Assembly: GCF_014635185.1 (NCBI RefSeq)
Contig: NZ_BMCM01000001.1
Coordinates: 868,001-932,000, forward strand
DNA: 64,000 bases
Direction of reading: 5' to 3'
From: Microbacterium murale
GTDB taxonomy: Bacteria; Actinomycetota; Actinomycetes; Actinomycetales; Microbacteriaceae
Positions 27,849 to 35,191 of the stretch are shown here, in pieces. The notes beneath the pieces were generated by a model, which searched no databases, was not told where the DNA came from, and was given only the letters and a program-made list of their open reading frames with translations. A program made the translations under genes and the position numbers. The first letter of the stretch is position 1. Each line of letters starts with the position of its first letter.

Positions 27849-28546
27849 TCTGTGAAGACTCCGTGCTGCTGCGCGAAGGCCTCGTGCGACTGCTCGAGGA
27901 CTCGGGCCACGAGGTCGTCGCTGCTCTGCCCGACATCGAAGGCCTGACCGACGCCGTGCGGACGACGGATCCTGAGCTGTGCATCCTCGATGTGCGCCTT
28001 CCCCCGACGTTCACCGACGAGGGCATCCGCGCGGCACTCGGGCTGCGGAAGACGCATCCCTCACTTCCCCTGCTCGTGCTTTCGCAGTACGTCGAGGAGC
28101 GCTACGCGAGTGATCTGATCGCCGCGCAGGGCGGCCCACTCGGCTATCTGCTCAAGGACCGCGTCGCGGATGTGGCCGAGTTCGTCGCTTCAGTCGAGCG
28201 GATCGCGGAAGGGGCTTCCGTTCTTGACCCGGAGGTGGTCGCACAGTTGCTCACCCGTCGCAATCGTGACGATCGGATGCTGCAGCTCACCGAGCGTGAG
28301 CGCACAGTGCTCTCACTCATCGCCGAGGGCAAGTCGAATCAGACGATCGCGGGACTGCTGTTCCTCTCCGAGGGCAGCGTCGAGAAGTACATCACGTCCA
28401 TCTTTCAGAAGCTCGGCCTCGAACCAGAAGCCGGTAACCGGCGAGTGCTCGCCGCGCTCGCCCATATCGAGAACACCGGGAGCGGCACTGGGCCGCTCAC
28501 AAACCCGCCACTCGGGAATCACCCACAGACAGGAGCGGCACGATGA
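27836..28546 (+). CDS. response regulator, NarL/LuxR class
   Basis: About 236 residues. Receiver domain: MRILICEDSVLLREGLVRLL, phosphoacceptor Asp in LCILDVRLPPTFTDEG, Lys in GYLLKDRVAD. LuxR helix-turn-helix: LTERERTVLSLIAEGKSNQTIAGLLFLSEGSVEKYITSIFQKLGL. I chose the ATG at 27836 since the receiver fold begins there and GGAGGTG precedes it. Cognate kinase upstream; the overlapping downstream gene encodes a surface protein and is a likely target or modulator. Confidence 0.93.
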   Translation: MRILICEDSVLLREGLVRLLEDSGHEVVAALPDIEGLTDAVRTTDPELCILDVRLPPTFTDEGIRAALGLRKTHPSLPLLVLSQYVEERYASDLIAAQGGPLGYLLKDRVADVAEFVASVERIAEGASVLDPEVVAQLLTRRNRDDRMLQLTERERTVLSLIAEGKSNQTIAGLLFLSEGSVEKYITSIFQKLGLEPEAGNRRVLAALAHIENTGSGTGPLTNPPLGNHPQTGAAR

Positions 28547-29466
28547 ACGCCGAAGCAGAGAACAATCAGGGTGGACATGATGTGCCGCTCAGCCCGCCAC
28601 CGGCGCAGCAGGCACCGTCTCCGGGTGCTCCGGCGTCGGGCAGTTCTGTACAGGGTCCTGAGACCCCGCGCGGGTCCGGCGCGCGAGCGGGTGCCGTCGC
28701 GATCGCCGTGTTCGGCGGCGTCGCTCTCCTCGCGACCGGCGGCACGGCGGCAGTCGCCGCCGTCAACGACGCGAGTACCCCGGTCGATTCCCATCAACAG
28801 ATCGATGCCTCGGGCATCACGGGTATCGATCTCGATGTCGGCGGCGCGGAGGTGCGGGTTGAGTTCGGTGATGTCCAGCAGGCACAGCTCGAGATCTCCG
28901 GTAGTGGCGACGACCGTTGGAGTCTTTCGCGCGACGGTGACGAACTCGTCGTGAACAGCCCGGAGATGAATTTCGGTTGGTGGTTCGGCGATTGGTTCAA
29001 CGACGACCAGAGTGTGGTTCTGACCCTGCCGGACGAGCTGCGCAGTGAAAGGCTCGACGCCGACATCTCGCTCGGCGCAGGAAGTCTCGACGTACAGGGT
29101 GACTTCGGTGACATCGACGTCGAGGTGGGCGCCGGTGCGCTGTTCATCACGGGATCGGCGGACACCATCGAGGCGGATCTGAGTGCGGGGCGCGCCGAGT
29201 TCGACCTGGCTGACGTCTCCACCGCCGATTTCTCGATCTCTGCAGGACGGCTGGAGGCCGAGCTCACCGGGACAGCACCGCGTGAGGTGCAGCTCGATGT
29301 GAGCGCTGGCTCGCTCGAGCTGACACTGCCTGACGAGGAGTACGACGTACGTCAGGATGTCAGTGCCGGATCGCTCGACAACGGGCTGCAGACGTCGTCG
29401 AACGCGCGGAATTCGATCGTGGCCAGCGTCTCTGCCGGCAGCGCGGTTCTGCGCCCCGGTGACTGA
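28543..29466 (+). CDS. DUF4097-like beta-helical surface protein
   Basis: The 307-residue protein overlaps the regulator gene by four bases. A Pro/Gly-rich cytoplasmic N-terminus (residues 1-48) and one hydrophobic helix (about 49-70) are followed by repeated strands rich in Gly, Asp and Ser (ITGIDLDVGGAEVRVEFGD, then ISLGAGSLDVQGDFGDIDVE, VSAGSLELTLPD, VSAGSLDNGL), which resemble the DUF4097/LiaF-type adhesin-like right-handed beta-helix. LiaFSR-like systems couple a similar protein to a kinase and regulator, so an envelope-stress role is a reasonable inference. Confidence 0.75.
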   Translation: MNAEAENNQGGHDVPLSPPPAQQAPSPGAPASGSSVQGPETPRGSGARAGAVAIAVFGGVALLATGGTAAVAAVNDASTPVDSHQQIDASGITGIDLDVGGAEVRVEFGDVQQAQLEISGSGDDRWSLSRDGDELVVNSPEMNFGWWFGDWFNDDQSVVLTLPDELRSERLDADISLGAGSLDVQGDFGDIDVEVGAGALFITGSADTIEADLSAGRAEFDLADVSTADFSISAGRLEAELTGTAPREVQLDVSAGSLELTLPDEEYDVRQDVSAGSLDNGLQTSSNARNSIVASVSAGSAVLRPGD

Positions 29467-29519
29467 CCGACGTCGATTCGGATTTTCCGTCGATCTCCGG
29501 TAAAGTCTTGGAGGTTGAC

Positions 29520-29593
29520 GGGGCTATAGCTCAGTTGGTTAGAGCGCTTCACTGATAATGAAGAGGTCCCAGGTTCAAATCCTGGTAGCCCCA
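29520..29593 (+). tRNA. tRNA-Ile (GAT)
   Basis: The 74-nt cloverleaf has acceptor stem GGGGCTA/TAGCCCC, D arm with GCTCAGTTGGTTAGAGC, anticodon stem CTTCA/TGAAG with loop CTGATAA (anticodon GAT), and T arm with GGTTCAAATCC. CCA is not encoded. Confidence 0.97.
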
Positions 29594-29620
29594 CTTTTCA
29601 CCTCAACTAAACACCCTCGC

Positions 29621-29693
29621 GGGGCCTTAGCTCAGTTGGTAGAGCGCCTGCTTTGCAAGCAGGATGTCAGGAGTTCGAATCTCCTAGGCTCCA
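29621..29693 (+). tRNA. tRNA-Ala (TGC)
   Basis: The 73-nt cloverleaf has acceptor GGGGCCT/AGGCTCC (one G-U pair), anticodon stem CCTGC/GCAGG with loop TTTGCAA (anticodon TGC), and T arm with AGTTCGAATCT. It lies 27 bases after tRNA-Ile, so the two are probably cotranscribed. CCA is not encoded. Confidence 0.97.
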
Positions 29694-29702
29694 CAGGATA
29701 CG

Positions 29703-29736
29703 AAGAAGCGTCGCCCAGATTCGGGTGGCGCTTCTT
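29703..29736 (+). terminator. terminator after tRNA-Ile/Ala
   Basis: AAGAAGCG...CGCTTCTT arms with an inner imperfect CGCCC/GGGTGG pairing around AGATT form a hairpin followed by CTGTTTT. It starts ten bases after tRNA-Ala. Confidence 0.8.
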
Positions 29737-29810
29737 CTGTTTTCGCACGGTGGTGACGTGGTCCGGCGGATGACGCCTTGCAGGCGCGATCGCCACGATG
29801 AGTGGGCGGT

Positions 29811-29864
29811 GAAAGAAGGGTTTCCGGGGTTCATGGAGCCTTGAATCCCGGAAACCCTTCTTTC
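29811..29864. repeat. long stem-loop (18-19 bp arms, 16-nt loop)
   Basis: GAAAGAAGGGTTTCCGGGG at 29811 pairs with TCCCGGAAACCCTTCTTTC at 29846, with TTCA/TGAA able to extend the stem inward. No T-run follows. It is too far from tRNA-Ala (118 bp) to be its primary terminator. It might be a symmetrical terminator or an extragenic palindrome. Confidence 0.8.
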
Positions 29865-30011
29865 CTCAGGACGGTCGGTACCGAACCGGACGTTCACTCC
29901 TGTGCTGCGGGATTCGCGTGTTACTGATCATGCCTGAGGTATCGCGACTGCATCCTTGCAGACATGGTGTGCTTCCGGCACAGTCCGCCGCATTCTCGAT
30001 CGCGGCCGACG

Positions 30012-30017
30012 TAGGAT
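30012..30017 (+). promoter_or_regulatory. -10-like hexamer for the 30024 gene
   Basis: TAGGAT lies six bases upstream of the GTG at 30024. Confidence 0.4.
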
Positions 30018-30023
30018 CAAGGG

Positions 30024-30299
30024 GTGCTGATCGGTCTGATGCGTCCCGTGGAAACCCACTCCGTCGACGTCGAGGCGGCAGATCTCGCCGGCGTTCAGAC
30101 GCAGCTCGCGACGCATCGCCCTGAGGGCTTCGACCTCGTCTCGGCCCCGGTCGTGATGATCAAGGGCGCCGCGATCCTGAAGGCGAAGGGCACGTTCCAG
30201 AGCCGCGACCGCATCGAACAGATCGAGGCCGACGACATGGACGCGCTCCTCGCCAAGGTTCCAGAGGGCTGGCAGCTCCTGAACGTCCGCGCGAGCTGA
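30024..30299 (+). CDS. unknown 91-residue protein
   Basis: I do not recognise this protein. It is a small soluble alpha/beta protein (VETHSVDVEAADLAGVQTQL, then VVMIKGAAILKAKGTFQSRD and VPEGWQLLNVRAS). The C-terminal EGWQLLNV resembles the 'EGWxLV' ends of several short DUF families, which is only suggestive. The start could be GTG at 30024 (TAGGAT six bases upstream) or the ATG five codons later. It is convergent with the DAHP synthase gene, with seven bases between. Confidence 0.65.
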   Translation: MLIGLMRPVETHSVDVEAADLAGVQTQLATHRPEGFDLVSAPVVMIKGAAILKAKGTFQSRDRIEQIEADDMDALLAKVPEGWQLLNVRAS

Positions 30300-30306
30300 C
30301 ACACCC

Positions 30307-31377
30307 TCACGCGCGTCGCCGACGCACCCCGTCGGCCAGCGCGGTCAGAGCCTCTGCCGTGGCATCCCATCCCATGCAGGCATCCGTCACGCTCTGCCCG
30401 TAGACGAGTCGGGTGCGGCCGGCCGAGACATCCAGCTTCTGCGCACCCGCGACGAGGTTGCTCTCCAGCATCACACCGGCGATCGCGGCACCGTCCGTGG
30501 CGATCTGCTCGCCGATCTCCGCAGCGACGATCGCCTGGCGCACGTGGTCCTTGCCGCTGTTGCCGTGGCTCGCGTCGATGACCACTCGCGGCGCGAGCAT
30601 CGCCGCGTCCAGTCGGCGAGATGCCTCCGCGACGTGCGAGACACCGTAGTTCGGCCCATCGGCGCCGCCGCGCAGGATCACACCGGTGTCGGGGTTGCCC
30701 GTCGTCGCCACCAGACTCGCGCGACCATCCGCGCCGATGCCGAGGAACGCCTGCGGAGCGGATGCTGCGGCCGCAGCATCCAGCGCCACCTGAAGCCCGC
30801 CGTCCATGCCGTTCTTGAATCCGATCGGCATCGACAGACCGGATGCCAGTTGTCGGTGGATCTGGCTCTCCGTCGTGCGCGCGCCGATCGCGCCCCACGT
30901 GATGAGGTCGGCGGTGTACTGCGGACTGATCGGCTCGAGGAACTCCGTGGCGCACGGCATCCCGAGCGCGGTGACATCGCGCAGGAATCCGCGTGCAAGA
31001 CGCAACCCCTCCTCGATGTCGTGGCTGCCGTCGAGGTGCGGGTCGTTGATCAGGCCCTTCCAGCCGATCGTCGTGCGCGGCTTCTCAAAGTACGTGCGCA
31101 TCACGATCAGCAGGTCTTCCCGGTGCTTCTCCGCCTCGCGCACCAGCCGACCGGCGTACTCGAGCCCTGCGGCGGGGTCGTGGATCGAGCAGGGGCCGGC
31201 GACCACGAGCAGCCGGTCATCCTCCCCCGACATGATCGCGCGGACCTGGTCGCGCGTGCGGGAGACCAGCGAGGCGCGCTCCACCCCGACCGGCAGTTCG
31301 GCGGCGATGTCGCCGGGCGTGGGAAGAGTCGTGAACTGTGAGACGTGCAGATCGGCTGTCGCATCGAGAGTGTTCAT
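30307..31377 (-). CDS. aroG: 3-deoxy-7-phosphoheptulonate (DAHP) synthase, class I
   Basis: This 356-residue enzyme condenses phosphoenolpyruvate and erythrose 4-phosphate, the first step of the shikimate pathway to Phe, Tyr and Trp. It has the class I AroF/G/H signatures VVAGPCSIHDPAAGLEYAGR, RTYFEKPRTTIGWKGLINDP, FKNGMDGGLQVALDA and VIDASHGNSGKDHVRQ. The specific isozyme cannot be assigned, so aroG is used generically. A leader peptide rich in aromatic residues and an attenuator precede it, so expression is probably set by aromatic amino acid supply. Confidence 0.93.
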   Translation of the reverse strand: MNTLDATADLHVSQFTTLPTPGDIAAELPVGVERASLVSRTRDQVRAIMSGEDDRLLVVAGPCSIHDPAAGLEYAGRLVREAEKHREDLLIVMRTYFEKPRTTIGWKGLINDPHLDGSHDIEEGLRLARGFLRDVTALGMPCATEFLEPISPQYTADLITWGAIGARTTESQIHRQLASGLSMPIGFKNGMDGGLQVALDAAAAASAPQAFLGIGADGRASLVATTGNPDTGVILRGGADGPNYGVSHVAEASRRLDAAMLAPRVVIDASHGNSGKDHVRQAIVAAEIGEQIATDGAAIAGVMLESNLVAGAQKLDVSAGRTRLVYGQSVTDACMGWDATAEALTALADGVRRRRA

Positions 31378-31435
31378 GGGTCCTGTCCTGTGATCAGGCG
31401 GACCCCGGATGCAGAGCCCGCCGATGAAACGGCGA

Positions 31436-31458
31436 AAGCCAGAGCAATGCTCTGGCTT
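31436..31458 (-). terminator. attenuator terminator hairpin (segments 3:4)
   Basis: On the minus strand AAGCCAGAGCA and TGCTCTGGCTT form an 11-bp perfect stem with a minimal loop, followed by TCGCCGTTT. It lies between the leader peptide stop and the DAHP synthase start, in the position of a classical attenuator terminator. Confidence 0.85.
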
Positions 31459-31516
31459 GTCGGCTCTGAAGGTGTGTGGTGTGCGCTAGATCAGCGCCGG
31501 CCCCTCCAGAGCCGAC
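31459..31516 (-). promoter_or_regulatory. alternative RNA pairings of the aromatic attenuator (segments 1 and 2)
   Basis: GTCGGCTCTG inside the leader peptide (31516-31507, mRNA sense) pairs perfectly over 10 bp with CAGAGCCGAC (31468-31459). The second segment also contains CAGAGC, which can pair with GCTCTGG of the terminator 3' arm. A ribosome stalled at Tyr8 or Phe9 would cover segment 1 and free segment 2, favouring read-through. This is inference from the pairing. Confidence 0.7.
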
Positions 31517-31545
31517 TCGAAATACGCATACCAACGGGTTGTCAT
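31486..31545 (-). CDS. aromatic leader peptide (attenuation control of DAHP synthase)
   Basis: This 20-codon frame (19 residues plus stop) encodes MTTRWYAYFESALEGPALI. Five residues around positions 5-9 are Trp-Tyr-Ala-Tyr-Phe, so one peptide can sense all three aromatic amino acids. It lies 108 bases upstream of the DAHP synthase ATG, on the same strand, and its 3' half forms attenuator segment 1. There is no Shine-Dalgarno sequence; TAGTGT seven bases upstream fits a leaderless start. A comparable leader peptide before a DAHP synthase gene has been described in Corynebacterium glutamicum (aroR). Confidence 0.85.
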   Translation of the reverse strand: MTTRWYAYFESALEGPALI

Positions 31546-31552
31546 GCGAAAG

Positions 31553-31558
31553 ACACTA
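31553..31558 (-). promoter_or_regulatory. -10-like hexamer for the leader peptide transcript
   Basis: TAGTGT on the minus strand is seven bases upstream of the leader peptide ATG, placing the transcription start at or near that ATG. Confidence 0.55.
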
Positions 31559-31591
31559 CCCCATGCGCGACGCATCGGTTCCACCGAGACA

Positions 31592-31644
31592 GCAAGACCA
31601 CGCCGAGACGGCGGCGAATCGACGCGGTCTCGGCGTGGTCTTGC
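31592..31644 (-). terminator. long stem-loop after ectD (18-bp perfect arms)
   Basis: GCAAGACCACGCCGAGAC at 31592 pairs perfectly with GTCTCGGCGTGGTCTTGC at 31627 across a 17-nt loop. It begins 25 bases after the ectD stop and ends before the leader peptide promoter, so it probably ends the ectABCD transcript, though no T-run follows. Confidence 0.75.
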
Positions 31645-31668
31645 AGTTTCGCGAGGCGAGGTCCCGGA

Positions 31669-32565
31669 TCAGCCCAGCGGCGTGAAGTCGCGGTTCGCGA
31701 TGTGCGTCGGACGCGGGCTCTTCGCGGCGAACGGATCGACCAGCGCGTTCTCGACGCTGTTGAACACCATGAAGACGTTCGAGCGGGCGTACGGGGTGAT
31801 GTTGTTGCCAGAGCCGTGCATGATGTTCGAGTCGAACCACAGCGCGGAACCTGCGGCCCCGGTGAACTGGTCGATGCCGTACTCGTCGGCCATCGCCGTG
31901 ATGGCGGCGTGGCTCGGCACACCGGCCTCCTGCGCCTGCAGCGACTGCTCGTGGTTGTTGTCGGGTGTCTCGCCGACTGCCGGCACGAACGTGCGGTGCG
32001 AGCCGGGCATCACCATGAGTCCGCCGTTGAACGGATAATTGTCGGTCAACGCGATGGACAGGCTCACCGCCCGCGGGATGGGCATGCCGTCCTCCGCATG
32101 CCAGGTCTCGAAGTCGGAATGCCAATAGAAGCCGGTGCCCGTGAAGCTCGGCATGTAGTTGATCCGAGTCTGGTGCAGGTACACCTCCGAGCCGACGATC
32201 TGTCGCGCCCTATCGAGCACCTTCGGATCGCGGGCGAGGGCCTCGAGCACTGAACTCAGCTTCTCGACCTCGAAGACCGATCGCACGGTGCCCGTCGTGC
32301 GCTCCGTTATCAGGCGGTCGTCGCCCTGCAGCGCCGTGTCGGATGCGAGCCGGTCGAGTTCGTTCGAATACGACGCGACGTCATCGGGTGAGATGAAATC
32401 GTCGAGGATCGTGAAGCCGCGTCGCTCATGCGCCTGCAGTTCATCCTCGGAGAAGGGGCCATCTCCGGCTGTCCCCCACACTGCGGGCTGCGTTCGGGTG
32501 ATGAAGTCAGAGGGCTGCGAAAGCCGGGTCGGGAACAGGTCCTCTGCGGTGGTCGTGGTGGTCAT
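31669..32565 (-). CDS. ectD: ectoine 5-hydroxylase
   Basis: The 298-residue Fe(II)/2-oxoglutarate dioxygenase converts ectoine to 5-hydroxyectoine, a compatible solute. The family signature FYWHSDFETWHAEDGMP supplies two iron ligands (His and Asp), and DSNIMHGSGNN the third His. QTRINYMPSFTGTGFYWHSD and RTFVPAVGETPDNNHEQSL match EctD. It is the last gene of ectABCD, 58 bases after ectC. Confidence 0.95.
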   Translation of the reverse strand: MTTTTTAEDLFPTRLSQPSDFITRTQPAVWGTAGDGPFSEDELQAHERRGFTILDDFISPDDVASYSNELDRLASDTALQGDDRLITERTTGTVRSVFEVEKLSSVLEALARDPKVLDRARQIVGSEVYLHQTRINYMPSFTGTGFYWHSDFETWHAEDGMPIPRAVSLSIALTDNYPFNGGLMVMPGSHRTFVPAVGETPDNNHEQSLQAQEAGVPSHAAITAMADEYGIDQFTGAAGSALWFDSNIMHGSGNNITPYARSNVFMVFNSVENALVDPFAAKSPRPTHIANRDFTPLG

Positions 32566-32623
32566 GCGTCGTTCTCCTGTCTCTTGCGGATGCTCTCTCT
32601 TGCGGATGCTGTGATGATCCCGG

Positions 32624-33016
32624 TCACGCGGGTTCGGTGACCAGCGGGTACACGCCGTTCTCGTCGTGCACCTCGCGCCCTGTGACGGGCGGGTTGAACA
32701 CGCACACGACGCGCATCTCCGTGCGCGGACGCACCTCGTGCTTGTCGTGGTCGTTCAGCAGGTACAGCGAGCCGGGGGCGAGCTGGTGTGTCTCATTCGT
32801 GCCGAGATCGGTGATCTCGCCCTCGCCGGCCACGACGAACACGGCCTCGATGTGGTTCGCGTACCAGAACCGGCTCACAGTGCCCGCGTACAGTGTGGTC
32901 TCGTGTACCGAGAAGCCCACCTTCTCCTTCGCGAGCACGATGCGCTTGCTGCGCCAGTTCTCGGTCTTGATGTCGGCGTCGGTGTCGGTGATCTCATCGA
33001 GTGTGCGGACGATCAT
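32624..33016 (-). CDS. ectC: L-ectoine synthase
   Basis: This 130-residue cupin cyclises N-gamma-acetyl-diaminobutyrate to ectoine. It starts [20 protein letters not shown] and has [32 protein letters not shown] with the metal-binding cupin residues, then [23 protein letters not shown]. Its start overlaps the ectB stop by four bases. Confidence 0.97.
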   Translation of the reverse strand: MIVRTLDEITDTDADIKTENWRSKRIVLAKEKVGFSVHETTLYAGTVSRFWYANHIEAVFVVAGEGEITDLGTNETHQLAPGSLYLLNDHDKHEVRPRTEMRVVCVFNPPVTGREVHDENGVYPLVTEPA

Positions 33017-34371
33017 GCGGGGGTGTGCTCCTTGCTCTGTGCGTTGTGGTGGTCGGCGATGTCGCCTTCGGCGCGATCGGCGTCGTGATCGATCGTGTGA
33101 TCGGCGGCGTGCGGGTCGGGCTCACCGAGCACGGCGCGCACCGACTCGTCGATGATCCGCAGTCCGCGCTCGAGCTCGACGTCGGTGATGGTCAGTGCGG
33201 GGAGAATCTTCATGACCTCGCCCTCTGGGCCCGAGGTCTCCATGAGCAGTCCGCGCTCGAAAGCGGCCCGGCACACGGCATCCGCCAGCTCGCCTGAGGG
33301 GAACTGCAGACCGCGCGCGAGACCGCGGCCCTTCGCGATGAGCTCGTGCTGCGGGTAGCGGGCGACGAAGGTGTTGAACCATCCCTCGACGCGTGCGCCC
33401 TTGGTGATGGTGGAGTCGCGCAGCTCGTCATCCGACCAGTAACGGCGCAGCGCCGCAGCGGCCGTCGCGAACGCCGGGCTGATGCCGCGGAACGTGCCGT
33501 TGTGCTCTCCCGGCTGCCAGACATCGAGCTCGGGCTTGATGAGCGTGAGCGCCATCGGGATACCGTAGCCGGAGATCGACTTCGACAGGCAGACGATGTC
33601 GGGAACGATGCCGGCCTCTTCGAAGCTGAAGAAGTCGCCGGTGCGCCCGCAGCCCATCTGGATGTCGTCGACGATCAGCAGGATCTCGTGCTGCTTGCAC
33701 AGGGCCGCGAGCTGTCGCAGCCATTCGGCGCGCGCCGCGTTGATGCCGCCCTCGCCCTGCACCGTCTCGACGATCACGGCGGCCGGGATGTTGAGCCCGC
33801 TGCCGGAGTCTTCGAGCAGCCGCTCGAAGTAGAAGAAGTCGGGGTAGTCGCCGTCGAAGTAGTCGTCGTACGGCATCGGCGTCGCGTGCACGAGCGGTAT
33901 GCCGGCTCCGCCGCGCTTGAGCGAGTTGCCGGTGACGGACAGCGCGCCGAGTGTCATGCCGTGGAAGGCGTTGGTGAAGTTCACCACGGATTCGCGGCCG
34001 GTCACCTTGCGGGCGAGCTTCAGTGCGGCTTCGACCGCGTTCGCGCCGCCGGGGCCGGGGAAGACGACCTTGTAGTCGAGGTCACGAGGCTTCAGGATGA
34101 CTTCGTCGAGTGCCTCGAGGAAGTCGCGCCTGGCCGATGTGAACATGTCGAGGGAGTGCACGATGCGGTCATCGGCGAGGTAGTCGAGGAGCACGCGCTT
34201 GAGCTCTGGGTTGTTGTGCCCGTAGTTCAGAGCGCCTGCACCGGTGAAGAAGTCGAGGTACTCCTTGCCGTCTTCGTCGTACATCAGGCTGCCGATCGCA
34301 CGGTCGAACACGACGGGCCATGCGCGCGAGTAGCTGCGGACTTCGGATTCCAGCTGAGTGAAGATATTCAT
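33013..34371 (-). CDS. ectB: diaminobutyrate--2-oxoglutarate aminotransferase
   Basis: The 452-residue PLP class III aminotransferase makes L-2,4-diaminobutyrate from aspartate semialdehyde. Visible are [39 protein letters not shown], and the PLP lysine in [16 protein letters not shown] His/Asp-rich C-terminal extension ([20 protein letters not shown]) of about 35 residues exceeds the usual length. AAGGAGG precedes the ATG. It lies 73 bases after ectA. Confidence 0.96.
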   Translation of the reverse strand: MNIFTQLESEVRSYSRAWPVVFDRAIGSLMYDEDGKEYLDFFTGAGALNYGHNNPELKRVLLDYLADDRIVHSLDMFTSARRDFLEALDEVILKPRDLDYKVVFPGPGGANAVEAALKLARKVTGRESVVNFTNAFHGMTLGALSVTGNSLKRGGAGIPLVHATPMPYDDYFDGDYPDFFYFERLLEDSGSGLNIPAAVIVETVQGEGGINAARAEWLRQLAALCKQHEILLIVDDIQMGCGRTGDFFSFEEAGIVPDIVCLSKSISGYGIPMALTLIKPELDVWQPGEHNGTFRGISPAFATAAAALRRYWSDDELRDSTITKGARVEGWFNTFVARYPQHELIAKGRGLARGLQFPSGELADAVCRAAFERGLLMETSGPEGEVMKILPALTITDVELERGLRIIDESVRAVLGEPDPHAADHTIDHDADRAEGDIADHHNAQSKEHTPA

Positions 34372-34444
34372 CGAGTGGTGGTTCTCCTCCTTGATTGATC
34401 ACGTGCGGGGAGCGCACGCCGCCCCGGGTGGGCGGAAGTGACGG

Positions 34445-35014
34445 CTACATCGACGGGCCGATCTCGTAGAGCCGTTCGGGTTCGTGATGCGCAGCATCCG
34501 ACGGGTGCGTCAGATGCGCGCTCTCGAAGAGGGGGGTGACGACCATCGGCGCGTCGTTCCAGCGACGCGCGAGGCTGCGGAACGTCTGCTGGGACGCGGC
34601 GTTGTCGTCGGTGATGGTGGTCTGCAGGATGCGGACGGGCGGACTCACGACGTCGTCGTGGAGCAGGTCGTCCAGCATCCGGCCAGCGAGGCCGAGCCCG
34701 CGGAATCGCTCGTCGACGGCGACCTGCCAGATGAACAGGCAGGAAGGGTCTGCCGGGCGGCGGTAGCCGATGACGAAACCGGCCGGCTCACCGCCCACGA
34801 GTGCGATCCGGCATGTCGAGGCGAAGTCGCGGGCGTAGAGCACGTACGCATACGAGGAGTTCAGATCGAGCGTCTGCGAATCGCGGGCGATGCGCCACAG
34901 CTCGATCCCCTCATCGACCAGAGGCGGTCGGATCAGGCTCGTCTCACCCGACCGCGCATCGGTATGCGAGGCCTGAACTGACGTGCTCGGCTCGAGAGAG
35001 CCGGGGGAAGTCAG
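34445..35014 (-). CDS. ectA: L-2,4-diaminobutyrate acetyltransferase, start codon anomalous
   Basis: This GNAT-fold enzyme acetylates diaminobutyrate, the middle step of ectoine synthesis. Conserved parts are IELWRIARDSQTLDLNSSYAY, the acetyl-CoA loop in WQVAVDERFRGLGLAGRML, and QTTITDDNAASQQTFRSLA. The homologous region extends well upstream of the first in-frame GTG (34843), but no ATG, GTG or TTG occurs between there and the upstream in-frame stop at 35021-35023. I give the CTG at 35014 as a provisional start (189 residues). It overlaps the stop of an 18-codon frame with a good ribosome site. A CT duplication frameshift is the main alternative. Confidence 0.75.
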   Translation of the reverse strand: MTSPGSLEPSTSVQASHTDARSGETSLIRPPLVDEGIELWRIARDSQTLDLNSSYAYVLYARDFASTCRIALVGGEPAGFVIGYRRPADPSCLFIWQVAVDERFRGLGLAGRMLDDLLHDDVVSPPVRILQTTITDDNAASQQTFRSLARRWNDAPMVVTPLFESAHLTHPSDAAHHEPERLYEIGPSM

Positions 35015-35067
35015 AGCGTGTCACCGTCCCGGATCGGGGTGTGCCGCTCGAAAGAATTCATGTCCAT
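35011..35067 (-). CDS. 18-residue frame upstream of ectA (coupling ORF or broken ectA N-terminus)
   Basis: The frame MDMNSFERHTPIRDGDTL starts at ATG 35067 with GGAG ten bases upstream and stops at TGA 35011-35013, which overlaps the candidate CTG start of ectA (CTGA). Removing one CT from the CTCT at this junction would fuse it in frame to ectA, giving 206 residues. So it is either a translational-coupling leader or the displaced N-terminus of ectA. Confidence 0.45.
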   Translation of the reverse strand: MDMNSFERHTPIRDGDTL

Positions 35068-35191
35068 GGGGTGTGATCTCCGCTGGGTGAAACAGCTTCG
35101 GTCCGTCTTCCACACTGTCATGCACGCCGGTCGACCTCAAATCCATGACGGCCTGATCGCCGTTCGCGAAGCGCTGTGGGATGCTGGGCGC

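Larger units (their letters stand above)
29694..30023. other. intergenic region after tRNA-Ala with two hairpins
   Basis: These 330 bases hold no gene I can support. They contain the tRNA terminator hairpin near 29703-29736 and a much longer stem-loop at 29811-29864. A -10-like TAGGAT at 30012 probably serves the next gene. Confidence 0.7.
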
